From the NCBI GenBank assembly GCA_900473805.1, contig UCMS01000002.1:43542-107541 (forward strand): DNA of 64,000 bases, written 5' to 3'. This stretch comes from Hyphomicrobiales bacterium (GTDB lineage: Bacteria > Pseudomonadota > Alphaproteobacteria > Rhizobiales > Rhizobiaceae). The first letter of the stretch is position 1. Each line of letters opens with the position of its first letter. Under the pieces are notes generated by a model. That model made no database searches. It had not been told where the DNA came from and saw only the letters and a list, made by a program, of their open reading frames with translations. Shown here one piece after another: positions 53,245-63,424 of this stretch. The position numbers and the translations under genes are program-made.

Positions 53245-53907
53245 TTAAAGCTGTGCGGTCCAGTCGAAGTCTTGGACATAAAGACCGATCGGGTTGAGGC
53301 GGATGATTGCCTCGTCCTGTGGTGCGGTGAGCGCCACTGTCGCAATTCCGCGAAACCGGCGCGTGCCGGTCTCCTTGCCCTTGCGGTCGCGTTCGTATTC
53401 GGTCCAGTCGATCTGATAGGTCTGGTTCGAAAGCGCCACGATGTTGTTGACCTCGATGGCAACTGTCGATGTCTTGGCCTTCTCGAAGGGCGAATTCCCG
53501 CGAAACCAGGCATTGATCTTCTGCGTCGAGGGATCCGAAGTTCTGAGAAGTGCATAGGTCCGGTCGATGTACTGCTTCTGCACTACGGCATCCGGCGTAA
53601 TCGACTTGAGGCTGGTCACGAAGTTGCCGAGCGTTGCCCGAACGACCCGGGCATCCGCGTATTCGATCTGTTGCGGGAACCCCGCCGTCACAGAGGTGCC
53701 CAGCTTGTCGACCTCAACGATGTAGGGCACGAGCTTCACCTGCGTGCTAAGATACATGGCGTAGGTGAAGCCGATTACAGCCATCGATAGACCGAGAATG
53801 CCGACGATCCGCCAAGCACGAGCAGCCTGAACGTAGGATCCATATCGCTCAGTCCATTCCTGCCGCGCGGCAAGGTAAGGACTTTCGGGCGGCCGGTTTG
53901 CTGCCAT
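53245..53907 (-). CDS. trbF: TrbF, VirB8-like inner-membrane assembly factor
   Basis: 220 residues: short cytoplasmic start ([20 protein letters not shown]), one membrane helix ([20 protein letters not shown]) and a periplasmic VirB8-type domain. Nucleates pore assembly. Lies 14 bases before trbG. Confidence 0.9.
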   Translation of the reverse strand: MAANRPPESPYLAARQEWTERYGSYVQAARAWRIVGILGLSMAVIGFTYAMYLSTQVKLVPYIVEVDKLGTSVTAGFPQQIEYADARVVRATLGNFVTSLKSITPDAVVQKQYIDRTYALLRTSDPSTQKINAWFRGNSPFEKAKTSTVAIEVNNIVALSNQTYQIDWTEYERDRKGKETGTRRFRGIATVALTAPQDEAIIRLNPIGLYVQDFDWTAQL

Positions 53908-53927
53908 CGCTTTTGCCTTCCTGATGA

Positions 53928-55106
53928 TTATGTGTTGTGTCGTTCGGGAGGAGGTGTTGGAGCGCTCTGCCCTGTGCGAGCCTGATCTAGCTTGGCGTTG
54001 GCCAGCCCCATGATCGAGCCGGCGTAAGCGCCGGGCGAACCGATCGCCTTTTCTTTCGCGGCTGAACCTGCAGCCTTTCCTGCCGATCCGATCCCAGCAC
54101 TCATGCCGCGGAGTGCCGCACCTGCCATAGATGATCCCGCAGCTCGCGCGGATTGGGCTGCCACCGCGCCAGCCCCCACTGCACCTGCAGCAAGCGATGC
54201 CGTGCCGAGGGCAAATGATGTCGTCTGGCCCCCGTGACGAATGGTTTCCATGCCGCCTGTGACAGATGCACCTTGAACGACGCCCTGGATCATGTTGGGT
54301 ACGTACATCGCAATAATGAAGACCACGACTGCGATCCCGGCAATTGCCAATGCGGTCTGGAACTGTTCTCCGACGTCAGGCTGGCTGGCGAGTCCGATCA
54401 GCACCTCGGATCCGATCCGCGATATCATGACCAGTGCCATGAGCTTCATGCCGACGCTGAAAGCATAGACCAGGTATCGAATGGCAAAGTCTTTGGTGAA
54501 AGACGAGCCTCCCAAGCCCAGCATGATCATCCCTGCGAGCAGGCCGAGATACATCTCAACCATCACGGATACGAAGATCGCGGCAACGAGCGAGAACGCG
54601 ATCACTGTTACGACCATCGCGAAGGCGGCTGAGATGGCGAGCGCGTTATCCTCGAACAACCCGAATTGCACCTTTTCCGACATCTTGGTCGCAACGGTCA
54701 GTCCAGCATTGAACACATCGGCTGGCGAAGCTGTGCCTCCACCAGCGCCGATCTGAAACAGGCTATCGACGACTGCCTTCGCGAAGGTCGGACCCTGGGC
54801 GAGCACAAACGCGAAGAAGCCCACAAACATGATGCGTCGAACTAGTTCAGCAAACCAACTGTCGAGCGACGCCGCCTGAAGCGCCAGCCAGACCGCGGCG
54901 ATGCCGATTTCGATCCCTGCGAGAATCCAGAACAGGGATCTTGCCGCGTCCATGACAGTGGTCTCCCAACCCTTGGCGGCGGTTGTGATTTCGTTCTGGA
55001 GCGCTGTTAGGACCGACCCCTCTTGCGCAATCGCGGGCTGGAATGACACGAGGACCAATGCGACGAGCACCGCAATACCCCTGATCTTTTTGAGCTCAGA
55101 GTTCAT
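53928..55106 (-). CDS. trbL: TrbL, VirB6-like polytopic membrane protein
   Basis: 392 residues with a signal sequence, about six membrane helices and a Gly/Ala-rich C-terminal tail ([20 protein letters not shown] and following). Forms the inner-membrane channel for the DNA substrate. The start is 4 bases after trbK. Confidence 0.9.
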   Translation of the reverse strand: MNSELKKIRGIAVLVALVLVSFQPAIAQEGSVLTALQNEITTAAKGWETTVMDAARSLFWILAGIEIGIAAVWLALQAASLDSWFAELVRRIMFVGFFAFVLAQGPTFAKAVVDSLFQIGAGGGTASPADVFNAGLTVATKMSEKVQFGLFEDNALAISAAFAMVVTVIAFSLVAAIFVSVMVEMYLGLLAGMIMLGLGGSSFTKDFAIRYLVYAFSVGMKLMALVMISRIGSEVLIGLASQPDVGEQFQTALAIAGIAVVVFIIAMYVPNMIQGVVQGASVTGGMETIRHGGQTTSFALGTASLAAGAVGAGAVAAQSARAAGSSMAGAALRGMSAGIGSAGKAAGSAAKEKAIGSPGAYAGSIMGLANAKLDQARTGQSAPTPPPERHNT

Positions 55107-55110
55107 GCGA

Positions 55111-55287
55111 TTACCACTCGATCTTCATCTTCTCGCCGCCCGACGTCGGATACTCCTGCGTCGACCCGAAGAACTTTTCGCGCCGTTCTTTTGCGCCCTC
55201 TCTCTCCGAGATCAGGAACCAGATGCCTGTTCCTACAACAGAGATGATTGCGGCGAGGATGGCCAAGATCAGTTTGGTTCTCACCAT
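55111..55287 (-). CDS. trbK: TrbK, entry-exclusion-like small membrane protein
   Basis: 58 residues, starting at an ATG inside the trbJ stop region (ATGGTGA overlap). One membrane helix (KLILAILAAIISVVGTGIWF) and a charged tail ending PTSGGEKMKIEW. Position between trbJ and trbL is that of trbK in Ti plasmids, where the product is a lipoprotein giving entry exclusion. Here no cysteine is present, so it cannot be lipidated. Its C-terminus is nearly the same as that of TrbJ. Confidence 0.78.
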   Translation of the reverse strand: MVRTKLILAILAAIISVVGTGIWFLISEREGAKERREKFFGSTQEYPTSGGEKMKIEW

Positions 55288-56084
55288 TCCACCTTCATCT
55301 TCTCACCGCCGGATGTTGAGGGCGCAGTTGATTTGAAGAATTCCTCACGGCGCGCCTGCGCGAGGTCTTTGTCCGTCTGCTCGGTCTGAAGCCATGTCCC
55401 CATCATCGTCATTTGCTGGGAAACCAGACCGCGCAGCTTCTGCATCTGGGAAACCTGTTGGGCTGCGATCTGATGTCCGACCTGGAGGGCCTTCATTTGG
55501 CCGTCGGCCGACTCCGACATGGATCGCAGCGAACTCATCGTGCCCTCTTCGGTGTCGAACTGATCCGCAGTCAGGCTCGCCGCCTTCAGCGTGCTGCCGA
55601 TCGTGTCCCGGTTCGTGTCCGACCAGGATTGATAGGTGCTCGAGAAGGATTCAGTATTTGGCAGATTAGTCTTCAGATCCGCATAGCTCTTGAACCGCTG
55701 CTGAAGAACGTCGTCGGCATTGCCCATTGAGAACGAGATGCTTTGACCTTGATCGACAATGCCCCGCAGACGGTTGAGATCGTTCTCGACCTGACCCCAG
55801 ATATGATCAGGGAGCTGCGCCGTGTTCTGCAGCATGTTCTCATAGATCTTCAGCTGGTTCTGGATCTGCTCTGCCAGCTGCGTGATCTGCGTGAGCTGGT
55901 TATCAACCTGAAGGCCGGAGCTTTTGAGAAGGTCGATGAGCTGAGCATTGTTGGCAAGCTGCGTCCATTCGGTGGCAGCGCCCGTTGCAGACCCCGCATG
56001 GGCGGGAGCAATCCCTGACAGCGCGATTGCCGCAGTCATCGTTGCGACGATCCAGTTACTGGACGTTGAGGTGGGACGTGGCAT
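55281..56084 (-). CDS. trbJ: TrbJ, VirB5-like pilus-associated protein
   Basis: 267 residues from ATG 56084. A signal peptide (IVATMTAAIALSGIAPAHAG) is followed by a long helical protein rich in Gln (LTQITQLAEQIQNQLKIYEN). VirB5-like proteins decorate the pilus tip. It overlaps trbE by 29 bases and trbK by 7. The last residues, STSGGEKMKVEW, recur in TrbK. Confidence 0.88.
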   Translation of the reverse strand: MPRPTSTSSNWIVATMTAAIALSGIAPAHAGSATGAATEWTQLANNAQLIDLLKSSGLQVDNQLTQITQLAEQIQNQLKIYENMLQNTAQLPDHIWGQVENDLNRLRGIVDQGQSISFSMGNADDVLQQRFKSYADLKTNLPNTESFSSTYQSWSDTNRDTIGSTLKAASLTADQFDTEEGTMSSLRSMSESADGQMKALQVGHQIAAQQVSQMQKLRGLVSQQMTMMGTWLQTEQTDKDLAQARREEFFKSTAPSTSGGEKMKVEW

Positions 56085-58512
56085 CGCGAACTCCTCTCGA
56101 TTCAAGCCAATGGGTAGGCCAGTCCTGGCCGTGTTCGGCCTTCAGCGTGCGGATCCGCTTCAGGTTTTCCTTTCCGGATGCGCCCACAAAGCTCAGCGCT
56201 ACCGGCCCGAGCGACATGTCGAAAAGCCGACGGCCGTCCGGGGTCGCGACGTAATATTCGCGCTTAGGGATGGCGCTTGACACGATCTCGATCTGGCGCT
56301 CGTTGAATCCGATCCGCTCGTAGAATTCGCGGGTGCCCGGCTCGCGCGCAGCGCCATTCGGCAAGCAGATCTTTGTGGGGCAGGATTCTTTCAGCACGTC
56401 GATAATCCCAGACCGCTCGGCATCCGAAATCGATTGCGTCGCCAGAACTACGGCACAGTTGGCTTTGCGGAGAACCTTCAGCCACTCCCGGATCTTGTCG
56501 CGAAACACCGTATGCCCGAGCATCAGCCAGGCCTCATCGAGAAGGATCAGACTCGGAGACCCGTCGAGCCGCTTTTCGATCCGGTGGAAGAGGTAGGTGA
56601 GGACCGGCACCAAATTGCGTTCGCCCATGTTCATGAGCTGTTCGATCTCGAAGCACTGAAACGCTCGAAACGTCAGGCCATCCTCTTCAGCGTCGAGAAG
56701 CTGGCCCATCGGGCCGTCAACGGTATAGTGATGGAGTGCATCCTTGATTTCGCGCATCTGCACACCGCTGACAAAGTCCGACAGCGATTTTCCGGGTGCT
56801 CCCGCCATCAGCCCAACCTGGCGTGAGATTGCATTGCGATGGTCAGGTGTGATGGTAACGCCCTGCAGGGCGACGAGCGTTTCAATCCATTCGGTCGCCC
56901 ATGCCCGATCGCCATCTGTCGAAAGGTCGAAGAGCGGGCAGAATGCAAGCGCTCTCCCCTCCCCGCTCTGATCGTTGCCGATCTCATAGTGATCGCCGCC
57001 AGCAGCAAGCGTTAGGGGAAGGAGCGAATTGCCCTTGTCGAAGGCAAAGATCTGGGCGAACTCATAGCGGCGGAATTGCGCAGCGATCAACGCGAGAAGC
57101 GTTGATTTCCCCGAACCCGTCGGTCCGAAAATGAGCGTGTGGCCGACATCGTCGACATGTAGGTTCAGGCGAAACGGCGTAGATCCAGAGGCAACCTGCA
57201 TCAACGGCGGGGAGTTCGGCGGATAGAATGGGCACGGCGCCACCGGGTTGCCCGACCAAACCGAGTTCAACGGGACGAGGTCCGCCAGGTTGCTCGTATT
57301 GATCAGCGGCTCACGAATGTTGGCGTACCAGTTCCCGGGCAGGCTCCCGAGAAACGCATCTGTCGCGTTCAGGGTCTCCACGCGAGCCCCGAAGCCTTCG
57401 GCCTGGACCAGCCGACGTATGGCTTCCGCCTTTTCCTGCAGCGCCTCACGGTCCGCATCGAATAGAATGACAACCGGTGTATAGTAGCCATAGGCAACCA
57501 ACTGGGACGAAGCCTGAGCGATGGCGTCCTCGGTCTCGGCGACCATGGTCATGGCATCCTGATCGACCGATCTGCTCTGGGTCTGGAAGAGCTGATCGAA
57601 GAAGGGGCGAACCTTTTGCTGCCATTTCTTCCGGGTCCGTTCGAGCTTCTGGCGTGCCTCTTCCGCATCAAGGAAGATGAAGCGCGACGACCAGCGGTAG
57701 GTCAGCGGCATCAGGTCGAGATTGTTGAGGATGCCGGGCCAGCTCTCTGCCGGTAGGCCATCGATGGCGACAACCGCGAGGAACCGGTTCTCGACCTTCG
57801 GCGACAGGCCATGCTCCAGCTCCGCCGTCACCAGCCAGTCGAGATACATCGGGACCTCCGGCAAGCGAACCGGATGGCTCTCCCCCGTAATGCAAAAGCG
57901 GACGAACTGCAGAAGATCGTCGTACCGCGCGATACGCTCCCCTCCCCTCTCCCGGACCTCGCGGGTCTGCATACGCGCGATCGACAGCGTGTTGGCCAGG
58001 TACTGTTCGATTTCCCGGATGGCGTTGCGAAACACGAACAAGACGGTGTCGGCGTAGGATTTCTTCCGGCTCTCCTCGTCTGAGTAGATGTACTTGGCCA
58101 ATGCGGTCCTTTTCGACTCGAGCGGTCGATAGGTGAGAATGATCGCATGCTTGCTCTCGAAATGACCCTGCTCCCGCCGGAAATGGATTCTGCGCTCGGC
58201 ATCTATCGCGCGGGTGACAGGGTCTGGGAAATGGCACTGGTCTGGCGTGGGATAGTCGACCGTCGGCACCCGGATGGCTTCGACTTGGATCATCCACCCT
58301 GTCCCGAGCCTCGACAGGATCGCATTGATCTGCCGCGACAGCTCGTTGCGCTCGAGGTCGGTTGCGCTTTCGGAGTCCGGACCCGCGAAGTACCAGCCGG
58401 CCATCAGGCTTCCGTCCTTCAGGAGCAGAACGCCGTTGTCGACCAGGCCGGCATAGGGAACGAGATCTGCGAACGAGGGACCGGTCACGCGGAAACGATT
58501 GAGGGCAGCCAT
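56056..58512 (-). CDS. trbE: TrbE, VirB4-like ATPase of the mating pore
   Basis: 818 residues from ATG 58512, 10 bases after trbD. The N-terminal CagE/TrbE domain precedes the ATPase: Walker A FGPTGSGKSTLLALIAA near residues 440-456 and Walker B SLILLDEAWLMLG. It powers pilus assembly and transfer. The gene appears complete. Confidence 0.93.
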   Translation of the reverse strand: MAALNRFRVTGPSFADLVPYAGLVDNGVLLLKDGSLMAGWYFAGPDSESATDLERNELSRQINAILSRLGTGWMIQVEAIRVPTVDYPTPDQCHFPDPVTRAIDAERRIHFRREQGHFESKHAIILTYRPLESKRTALAKYIYSDEESRKKSYADTVLFVFRNAIREIEQYLANTLSIARMQTREVRERGGERIARYDDLLQFVRFCITGESHPVRLPEVPMYLDWLVTAELEHGLSPKVENRFLAVVAIDGLPAESWPGILNNLDLMPLTYRWSSRFIFLDAEEARQKLERTRKKWQQKVRPFFDQLFQTQSRSVDQDAMTMVAETEDAIAQASSQLVAYGYYTPVVILFDADREALQEKAEAIRRLVQAEGFGARVETLNATDAFLGSLPGNWYANIREPLINTSNLADLVPLNSVWSGNPVAPCPFYPPNSPPLMQVASGSTPFRLNLHVDDVGHTLIFGPTGSGKSTLLALIAAQFRRYEFAQIFAFDKGNSLLPLTLAAGGDHYEIGNDQSGEGRALAFCPLFDLSTDGDRAWATEWIETLVALQGVTITPDHRNAISRQVGLMAGAPGKSLSDFVSGVQMREIKDALHHYTVDGPMGQLLDAEEDGLTFRAFQCFEIEQLMNMGERNLVPVLTYLFHRIEKRLDGSPSLILLDEAWLMLGHTVFRDKIREWLKVLRKANCAVVLATQSISDAERSGIIDVLKESCPTKICLPNGAAREPGTREFYERIGFNERQIEIVSSAIPKREYYVATPDGRRLFDMSLGPVALSFVGASGKENLKRIRTLKAEHGQDWPTHWLESRGVRDATSHLNVQ

Positions 58513-58522
58513 CAGCACACCT

Positions 58523-58807
58523 CTAGTATCTTCGCCACGGCGCGGCCGTTGGCCGGTAGTGGGGCTTGTAGGAAATGTGACGTGCATAGATCTGCCGCAT
58601 CAGCGGGTCAGATTTGGCCATCATGCGAAGCAGACCAAGGATGACGATCCAGACGGCCACGCCAAAGACCGCCGAATAGATCGTCAGTACCACGAAGATC
58701 AGAATCACGGCCGCAAGTCCGGTGATCAGCACCAGCTCGCGGTCTGCACCCATCAAGAGGTTCGGTCGGGACAGCGCACGATGGATACGATTGCGGTGGA
58801 GGCTCAC
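58523..58807 (-). CDS. trbD: TrbD, VirB3-like inner-membrane protein
   Basis: 94 residues; starts at a GTG overlapping the trbC stop (GTGA). The start ([20 protein letters not shown]) and the hydrophobic hairpin ([20 protein letters not shown]) are typical of VirB3/TrbD, which pairs with the VirB4-like ATPase. Confidence 0.9.
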   Translation of the reverse strand: MSLHRNRIHRALSRPNLLMGADRELVLITGLAAVILIFVVLTIYSAVFGVAVWIVILGLLRMMAKSDPLMRQIYARHISYKPHYRPTAAPWRRY

Positions 58808-59181
58808 AGCACCCCCTCCCCTTCTCTGTTCTGATCAGGCCCAATCATCTGCTCGGCTGTGACGCCAATCGAGGCGCCTGTTGCGCCGAACAGACCGACA
58901 ATCGTTGTTGCGCCAAGTAGAATGCCGGCGACCAGTACGACGTAGACCAGTCTGCGAGCGAAGTCGTTGAGCTCGCCACCGAAGATCAGCATGCCGCCGG
59001 CAATCGCGACAGCGGCGAGCGCGATATAGCCAGCGACCGGACCAGTGATGGATTCCTGGATCTGCTCAAGCGGTCCCTCCCACGGGAGGCTTCCGCCAGA
59101 GCTGGCGAAAGCGGGCGAAGTGGCGGCGACGACAGAAAAGGCCGTCACGGCCAGTGTCAGGCGTGATCTCTTATGCTGCAT
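58804..59181 (-). CDS. trbC: TrbC, conjugative pilin precursor
   Basis: 125 residues from ATG 59181. A long signal peptide ([25 protein letters not shown]) is followed by the pilin core with two membrane helices ([40 protein letters not shown]). It is processed by TraF and assembled into the pilus. Overlaps trbB slightly. Confidence 0.9.
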   Translation of the reverse strand: MQHKRSRLTLAVTAFSVVAATSPAFASSGGSLPWEGPLEQIQESITGPVAGYIALAAVAIAGGMLIFGGELNDFARRLVYVVLVAGILLGATTIVGLFGATGASIGVTAEQMIGPDQNREGEGVL

Positions 59182-60142
59182 CGCGGTTTTCCTCTGCGTA
59201 GGGTTCTGTCTGGTACTGGCCGCCTGCAAAGCGGGTGACGTGGAGGATTTCGTTGATGCGCCGACCTTTAGCCGTTCGTTCAATCGAGATGATCAGATCG
59301 ACTGCATCGCCGATGACCGCCTGCATCGGCTGATGGCTGGCCTCGGCGGTTAGCTGCTCGAGGCGCTGAAGTGCGGAGCGTGCGCTGTTAGAGTGAATGG
59401 TTGCCACGCCTCCCGGATGTCCCGTGTTCCAGGCCTTGAGCATGGTCAGCGCTGCACCGTCTCGGACCTCTCCGACTATGATCCGATCCGGCCGAAGGCG
59501 CATGGTGCTTTTCAAGAGACGCGACATGTCGACCGCGTCGCTGGTGTGCAGGCTGACCGCATTGTCCGCCGCGCATTGGATCTCGGCCGTGTCCTCCAGG
59601 ATGACGAGGCGATCGTCGGGCGAACTCGATACGATCTCCGCAAGAATGGCGTTGGTGAGGGTGGTTTTTCCCGAGCCCGTGCCGCCGGCAACGAGAATGT
59701 TGAGCTTTGAGGCAATTGCACTTCGAATGACCTCGGCATGCTTTGCGGTCATCACCTTGCTCGCCACATAGTCATCCAGAGGGATGAGGCGTGACGCGCG
59801 ACGACGGATCGTGAAGGATGGTCCGGAAACTACCGGTGGCAGCAATCCCTCGAAACGATGCCCGCCGATTGGAAGCTCGCCCGACACGATCGGGCGCTCG
59901 TCGTCGACCTCGGAATTCAGGACATGGGCGACGCTTCCGATGACGGTTTCGGCGGCCGAGCGGGTCATCTCGCCAGCTGCGGCCATTCCGTGACCGAGCC
60001 TTTCGATGAACAACCGCCCATCAGGGTTGAGCATGATCTCGACGACACCAGGGTCTTCGAGCGCAACGCACAGATGATCTCCCAATGCATTTTGCAGTTT
60101 GCTGACGAGGCGGGGAAGTGAGCGGTTTTGTGTGCCGAGCAT
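59171..60142 (-). CDS. trbB: TrbB, VirB11-like traffic ATPase
   Basis: 323 residues from ATG 60142, two bases after traI. Walker [18 protein letters not shown], the Asp box [10 protein letters not shown], Walker B/His box [20 protein letters not shown] and [10 protein letters not shown] identify a secretion hexameric ATPase. Confidence 0.93.
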   Translation of the reverse strand: MLGTQNRSLPRLVSKLQNALGDHLCVALEDPGVVEIMLNPDGRLFIERLGHGMAAAGEMTRSAAETVIGSVAHVLNSEVDDERPIVSGELPIGGHRFEGLLPPVVSGPSFTIRRRASRLIPLDDYVASKVMTAKHAEVIRSAIASKLNILVAGGTGSGKTTLTNAILAEIVSSSPDDRLVILEDTAEIQCAADNAVSLHTSDAVDMSRLLKSTMRLRPDRIIVGEVRDGAALTMLKAWNTGHPGGVATIHSNSARSALQRLEQLTAEASHQPMQAVIGDAVDLIISIERTAKGRRINEILHVTRFAGGQYQTEPYAEENRDAA

Positions 60143-60144
60143 GA

Positions 60145-60771
60145 TCAGGCCGCTTCCTTTTTTGGGGTTGAGAAGTTTGATGAATAGGTGCCGGGGCGAA
60201 GGCGATCGAAGCTCACCCAATTTGCTTTAAGCACTCCGGCGATACTTCGCGTCTCATTGATTTGGACGGGTGAGCCTAGGCGCTTGAGCGGCCAGCCGGC
60301 GCGACGAAGGATACGCTCCAACCGGACGTCCGTTGCGGTGACGATCTCGGAGTAACCATTAAGTATGCTCCACTCGACGATACCGGCGAACATCGCGAGC
60401 GTCGCAGTGTGAAGGCCCGACTGCTGTTGCCTTCCAGTGGCTTCCGTATCCACACAAAATCGAGAACTTTCGATCATGCAGGCATGGGTTCGCAGATGAG
60501 CCTTTTCTAAAAGCTGCGGAAACACCTTCTCCAACATCGTGCCGCTCGTGGCGGGCAGGAGCCGCGCGCAGCCAATCACAGCATCGGAACGGCCAATGCA
60601 AAGGATGTACGTCGGCTTTAACTTATCGAAGCTGTCTACCTCGAGGCCGGATGTGCAGCGGACGTTCCAAGCCAGTCTGCCGCTGAAAATGCGAGCGCGG
60701 AGACGGTGCATGTCGTGAATGAGGCGCTGTTCCGCTTCGCTTTTCGGGTTCTTGATGGCGACGATGCGCAT
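60145..60771 (-). CDS. traI: TraI, acyl-homoserine-lactone synthase (LuxI type)
   Basis: 208 residues. LuxI-type features are seen: RLRARIFSGRLAW, a Phe/Asp-containing DSFDKLKPTYIL, VIGCARLLPATSGTMLEKVF with its Arg, and IESSRFCVD with Glu and Arg. It makes the signal that activates TraR. It is the first gene of traI-trb, divergent from repA, as in Ti plasmids. Confidence 0.9.
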   Translation of the reverse strand: MRIVAIKNPKSEAEQRLIHDMHRLRARIFSGRLAWNVRCTSGLEVDSFDKLKPTYILCIGRSDAVIGCARLLPATSGTMLEKVFPQLLEKAHLRTHACMIESSRFCVDTEATGRQQQSGLHTATLAMFAGIVEWSILNGYSEIVTATDVRLERILRRAGWPLKRLGSPVQINETRSIAGVLKANWVSFDRLRPGTYSSNFSTPKKEAA

Positions 60772-61028
60772 CGGGCAAATCTCCCCTGCGTTGGTGGTGC
60801 GAGGAGCTTTGCCGGGGCATCGAGCTTCGATCTACTGCCAAAAGTGTCAGCTGCTGATTCTGCCTCAAGCTGATAGACCCGATGGCGACGGGTCTCCGGA
60901 TCCTTTGTGCGACTAGCAAAACTGTGAGTAGCTAAAGGAGCCAAGGATCCGTGCCCGGCGTCTATGATAATGAAAAACAACAGGAAAAACGGAGCCGGCG
61001 ATGCATGCGTTGCCAAACAGATGAAGAC

Positions 61029-61045
61029 ATTAACGGGTTGTTAAC
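61029..61045. promoter_or_regulatory. parS/operator-like palindrome upstream of repA
   Basis: ATTAACGGGTTGTTAAC: GTTAAC and GTTAAT half-sites in inverse orientation, 5 bases apart. Similar 16-17-base palindromes with GTT...AAC ends are RepB-binding centromere sites in repABC plasmids. It could instead be a RepA operator. Confidence 0.5.
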
Positions 61046-61093
61046 TTTAAATTCCTTGCCGGGTATTCAGAATCGGGAGATAGTTGCGCAAAT

Positions 61094-61117
61094 GATGGCG
61101 AAAGTGCCATTTTTTTG
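61094..61117 (+). terminator. terminator-like hairpin in the repA leader
   Basis: ATGGC/GCCAT stem with loop GAAAGT, then seven T, ending 33 bases before the repA ATG on the same strand. It may stop transcripts arriving from upstream or act as an attenuator for repABC. Confidence 0.55.
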
Positions 61118-61149
61118 AAAGTCATCCTCCTCAGGAAATAGTTTGCAAA

Positions 61150-62340
61150 ATGAGCCAGCCGCAGCCCAACCGTTTTGATCTGGAAATCGCCGAACAGGGT
61201 TCGAAGATTTCAGGCGCATTGCATATGCTGCGTAGCCAACAGTACCCGCCGGATGCCCGCAAGGGTTTGCGAAGGTTCCAGATTGGCGAAGTCGCTGACT
61301 TTATGGGTGTAACTCAAAGCCATCTCAGGCAGCTTCATTCGGAAGGAAAAGGTCCGGAAGTCGAAACGGTCGGTGGCCGGCGGTATTACACGGCCAATCA
61401 GATGCTGGAGCTCCGTGAGTTTCTCGAAGCCAACAAGAAGTCTGATAAGAGATACTATTTGCCGAAACGCCGTTCCGGCGAGCCGATGCAAGTAGTGTCA
61501 GTCGTCAATTTCAAAGGTGGAAGTGGCAAGACCACGACAGCTGCTCATCTCGCTCAGTATCTCGCACTCACAGGGCATCGCGTACTTGCCATCGATCTCG
61601 ATCCCCAGGCGTCATTGACTTCCCTCTTCGGCATTCAACCAGAGCTCGATGAGACATCTTCACTCTATGAAGCGCTTCGCTTTGACGACGAGAAGAAGTC
61701 AATAGCCGAGGTCATTCAGGCCACCAACATTCCAGGTCTTGACGTCGTTCCTGCGAACCTCGTGCTCCAGGAATATGAATATGATGTGCCGCTCGCAATC
61801 TCTTCGAGGAAAGGTGATGAGGGACGGCTGTTTCACATGCGCATTGTTAATGCCTTGAAAGCTGTCGATGATCGATATGACGTCGTTGTCATAGACTGCC
61901 CTCCTCAGCTCGGGTACCTCACGATCACCGCTTTGATGGCGTCGACGGGTATCCTAATAACCATTCATCCTCAGATGCTGGACATCATGTCAATGAGCCA
62001 GTTCCTTATGATGCTCGGTGGCATTTTGACGCCGGTTGCCGAGGCTGGTGCGGAGATCCGCATTGAATGGTTCCGATACCTCGTAACAAGGTTCGAGCCC
62101 ACGGATATCCCGCAAGCCCAAATGGTCGGTTTTATGCAATCCATGTTCGCGCAGCATATGCTGCGAAACCATGTACTCAAATCGACAGCCATTTCCGATG
62201 CTTCAATCAAGAAGCAGACACTTTATGAAGTCGAACGCGGTGACTTCGTCAGATCAACCTATGACCGTGCGATCGAAAGTCTCAACGCTGCTAACGGCGA
62301 GATCATGGATTTGATCCATAGTGCATGGGGTCGTAAATGA
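61150..62340 (+). CDS. repA: RepA, ParA-type partition ATPase
   Basis: 396 residues. An N-terminal helix-turn-helix (IGEVADFMGVTQSHLRQLHS) binds the repA promoter and represses it. The ParA ATPase follows: deviant Walker A NFKGGSGKTTTAAHLAQYL near 120-138, DLDPQASL and VVIDCPPQLGYLT. With RepB and the centromere it segregates the plasmid. Confidence 0.94.
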   Translation: MSQPQPNRFDLEIAEQGSKISGALHMLRSQQYPPDARKGLRRFQIGEVADFMGVTQSHLRQLHSEGKGPEVETVGGRRYYTANQMLELREFLEANKKSDKRYYLPKRRSGEPMQVVSVVNFKGGSGKTTTAAHLAQYLALTGHRVLAIDLDPQASLTSLFGIQPELDETSSLYEALRFDDEKKSIAEVIQATNIPGLDVVPANLVLQEYEYDVPLAISSRKGDEGRLFHMRIVNALKAVDDRYDVVVIDCPPQLGYLTITALMASTGILITIHPQMLDIMSMSQFLMMLGGILTPVAEAGAEIRIEWFRYLVTRFEPTDIPQAQMVGFMQSMFAQHMLRNHVLKSTAISDASIKKQTLYEVERGDFVRSTYDRAIESLNAANGEIMDLIHSAWGRK

Positions 62341-62424
62341 CTTTCTTGTCAGCCGTTTTTTTTGCCGATTTCATCAATAAATTCAGTTTGTTGTTGAAGC
62401 TGAACCATGTGAAAGGAGATGTTC

Positions 62425-63417
62425 GTGGCGCGTGATAATCCGTTCGCGAAGTTGGACCTCTCAACCATTCCTGAGAGGAAAGCGTCGGGGCAGCCGAGCT
62501 ATGCCATGACCGGAGCAGCGAAAACGGTAGTTAGGTCGATTGAAGATCTCGCTGAGAATACAAAGAAGCTGATGGACGGTGAGGTAGTTGTGGAGTTGGA
62601 TCCACGGCTGCTCGATGTCTCCCTAGTCGCTGACCGTCTTTCTGAAGAGGATGAAGAATATCAGGAACTCAAGCAGGCGATCCAGGAATCCGGCCAGTCC
62701 ACGCCAATCCTCGTGCGACCAATACCGAACAGCCAACGCTACATGGTGGTGTTTGGGCACCGGAGACGTCGGGTCGCTGAAGAACTCGGTATACCTGTCA
62801 AGGCTGTCATCAAGAAGCTGGATGACATCACATCGGCCATTGCACAGGGGCAAGAGAATTCGGCACGATCGAACCTCTCTTTCATCGAGCGTGCCTACTT
62901 CGCCCGTAATCTCCTAGCTACGGGAATGACGAAGGATGTGGTGAGATCTTCGTTGGCCATCGACGAGGCAATGCTCTCTAAGATGCTTGGGGTAGTCGAG
63001 GTCATACCGGAGCCAGTTATCAAGGTGCTAGGAGCCTCGAAAAAGATTGGCCGTGATAAGTGGCTCAGCTTGCGCCAGTTGCTTTTAGCCCCAGCGCTTC
63101 TTCGCGCTTCTAACGACTATGTATCCACGCCTGACTTTCTGGAAATACCAGAGGAAAGGCGGTTCGATGCGCTGCATGATTTCGCGAAGAAATATAAGGC
63201 CAAATCGGCAGCGAAAACCCCAAAGGCAGTCGAGCAGGTCAAAGAGTGGACATCTGGGGATAAGTCCTTGAGCTTGTCCGTGAGCCCTAGAGCAAAAAAG
63301 GTTGCAATCGAGTTATCTAGCATTGAGGCGAAGCCATTTAGCAATTGGCTCACAGCTCGAATAGACCGCCTCTACCAAGAGTACCAGCAGTCCAAAACCA
63401 ACACTGACGGAGAGTAA
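62425..63417 (+). CDS. repB: RepB, ParB-type centromere-binding protein
   Basis: 330 residues if translation starts at the GTG at 62425, which AAAGGAG precedes at six bases; the ATG at 62419 overlaps that ribosome site. ParB features are ILVRPIPNSQRYMVVFGHRR, ENSARSNLSFIERAYFARNL and a following HTH. Partition partner of RepA. Confidence 0.92.
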   Translation: MARDNPFAKLDLSTIPERKASGQPSYAMTGAAKTVVRSIEDLAENTKKLMDGEVVVELDPRLLDVSLVADRLSEEDEEYQELKQAIQESGQSTPILVRPIPNSQRYMVVFGHRRRRVAEELGIPVKAVIKKLDDITSAIAQGQENSARSNLSFIERAYFARNLLATGMTKDVVRSSLAIDEAMLSKMLGVVEVIPEPVIKVLGASKKIGRDKWLSLRQLLLAPALLRASNDYVSTPDFLEIPEERRFDALHDFAKKYKAKSAAKTPKAVEQVKEWTSGDKSLSLSVSPRAKKVAIELSSIEAKPFSNWLTARIDRLYQEYQQSKTNTDGE

Positions 63418-63424
63418 ACCGCAA

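Larger units (their letters stand above)
60772..61149. promoter_or_regulatory. divergent control region between traI and repA
   Basis: 378 bases without a gene; it must hold the traI-trb and repABC promoters. Short symmetric sequences occur: ATCGAGCTTCGAT (about 60820-60832), TCAGCTGCTGA (60847-60857) and the ATTAAC...GTTAAC site at 61029. No copy of the canonical 18-base Ti tra box was seen, so the TraR site of this system must differ. Confidence 0.6.
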
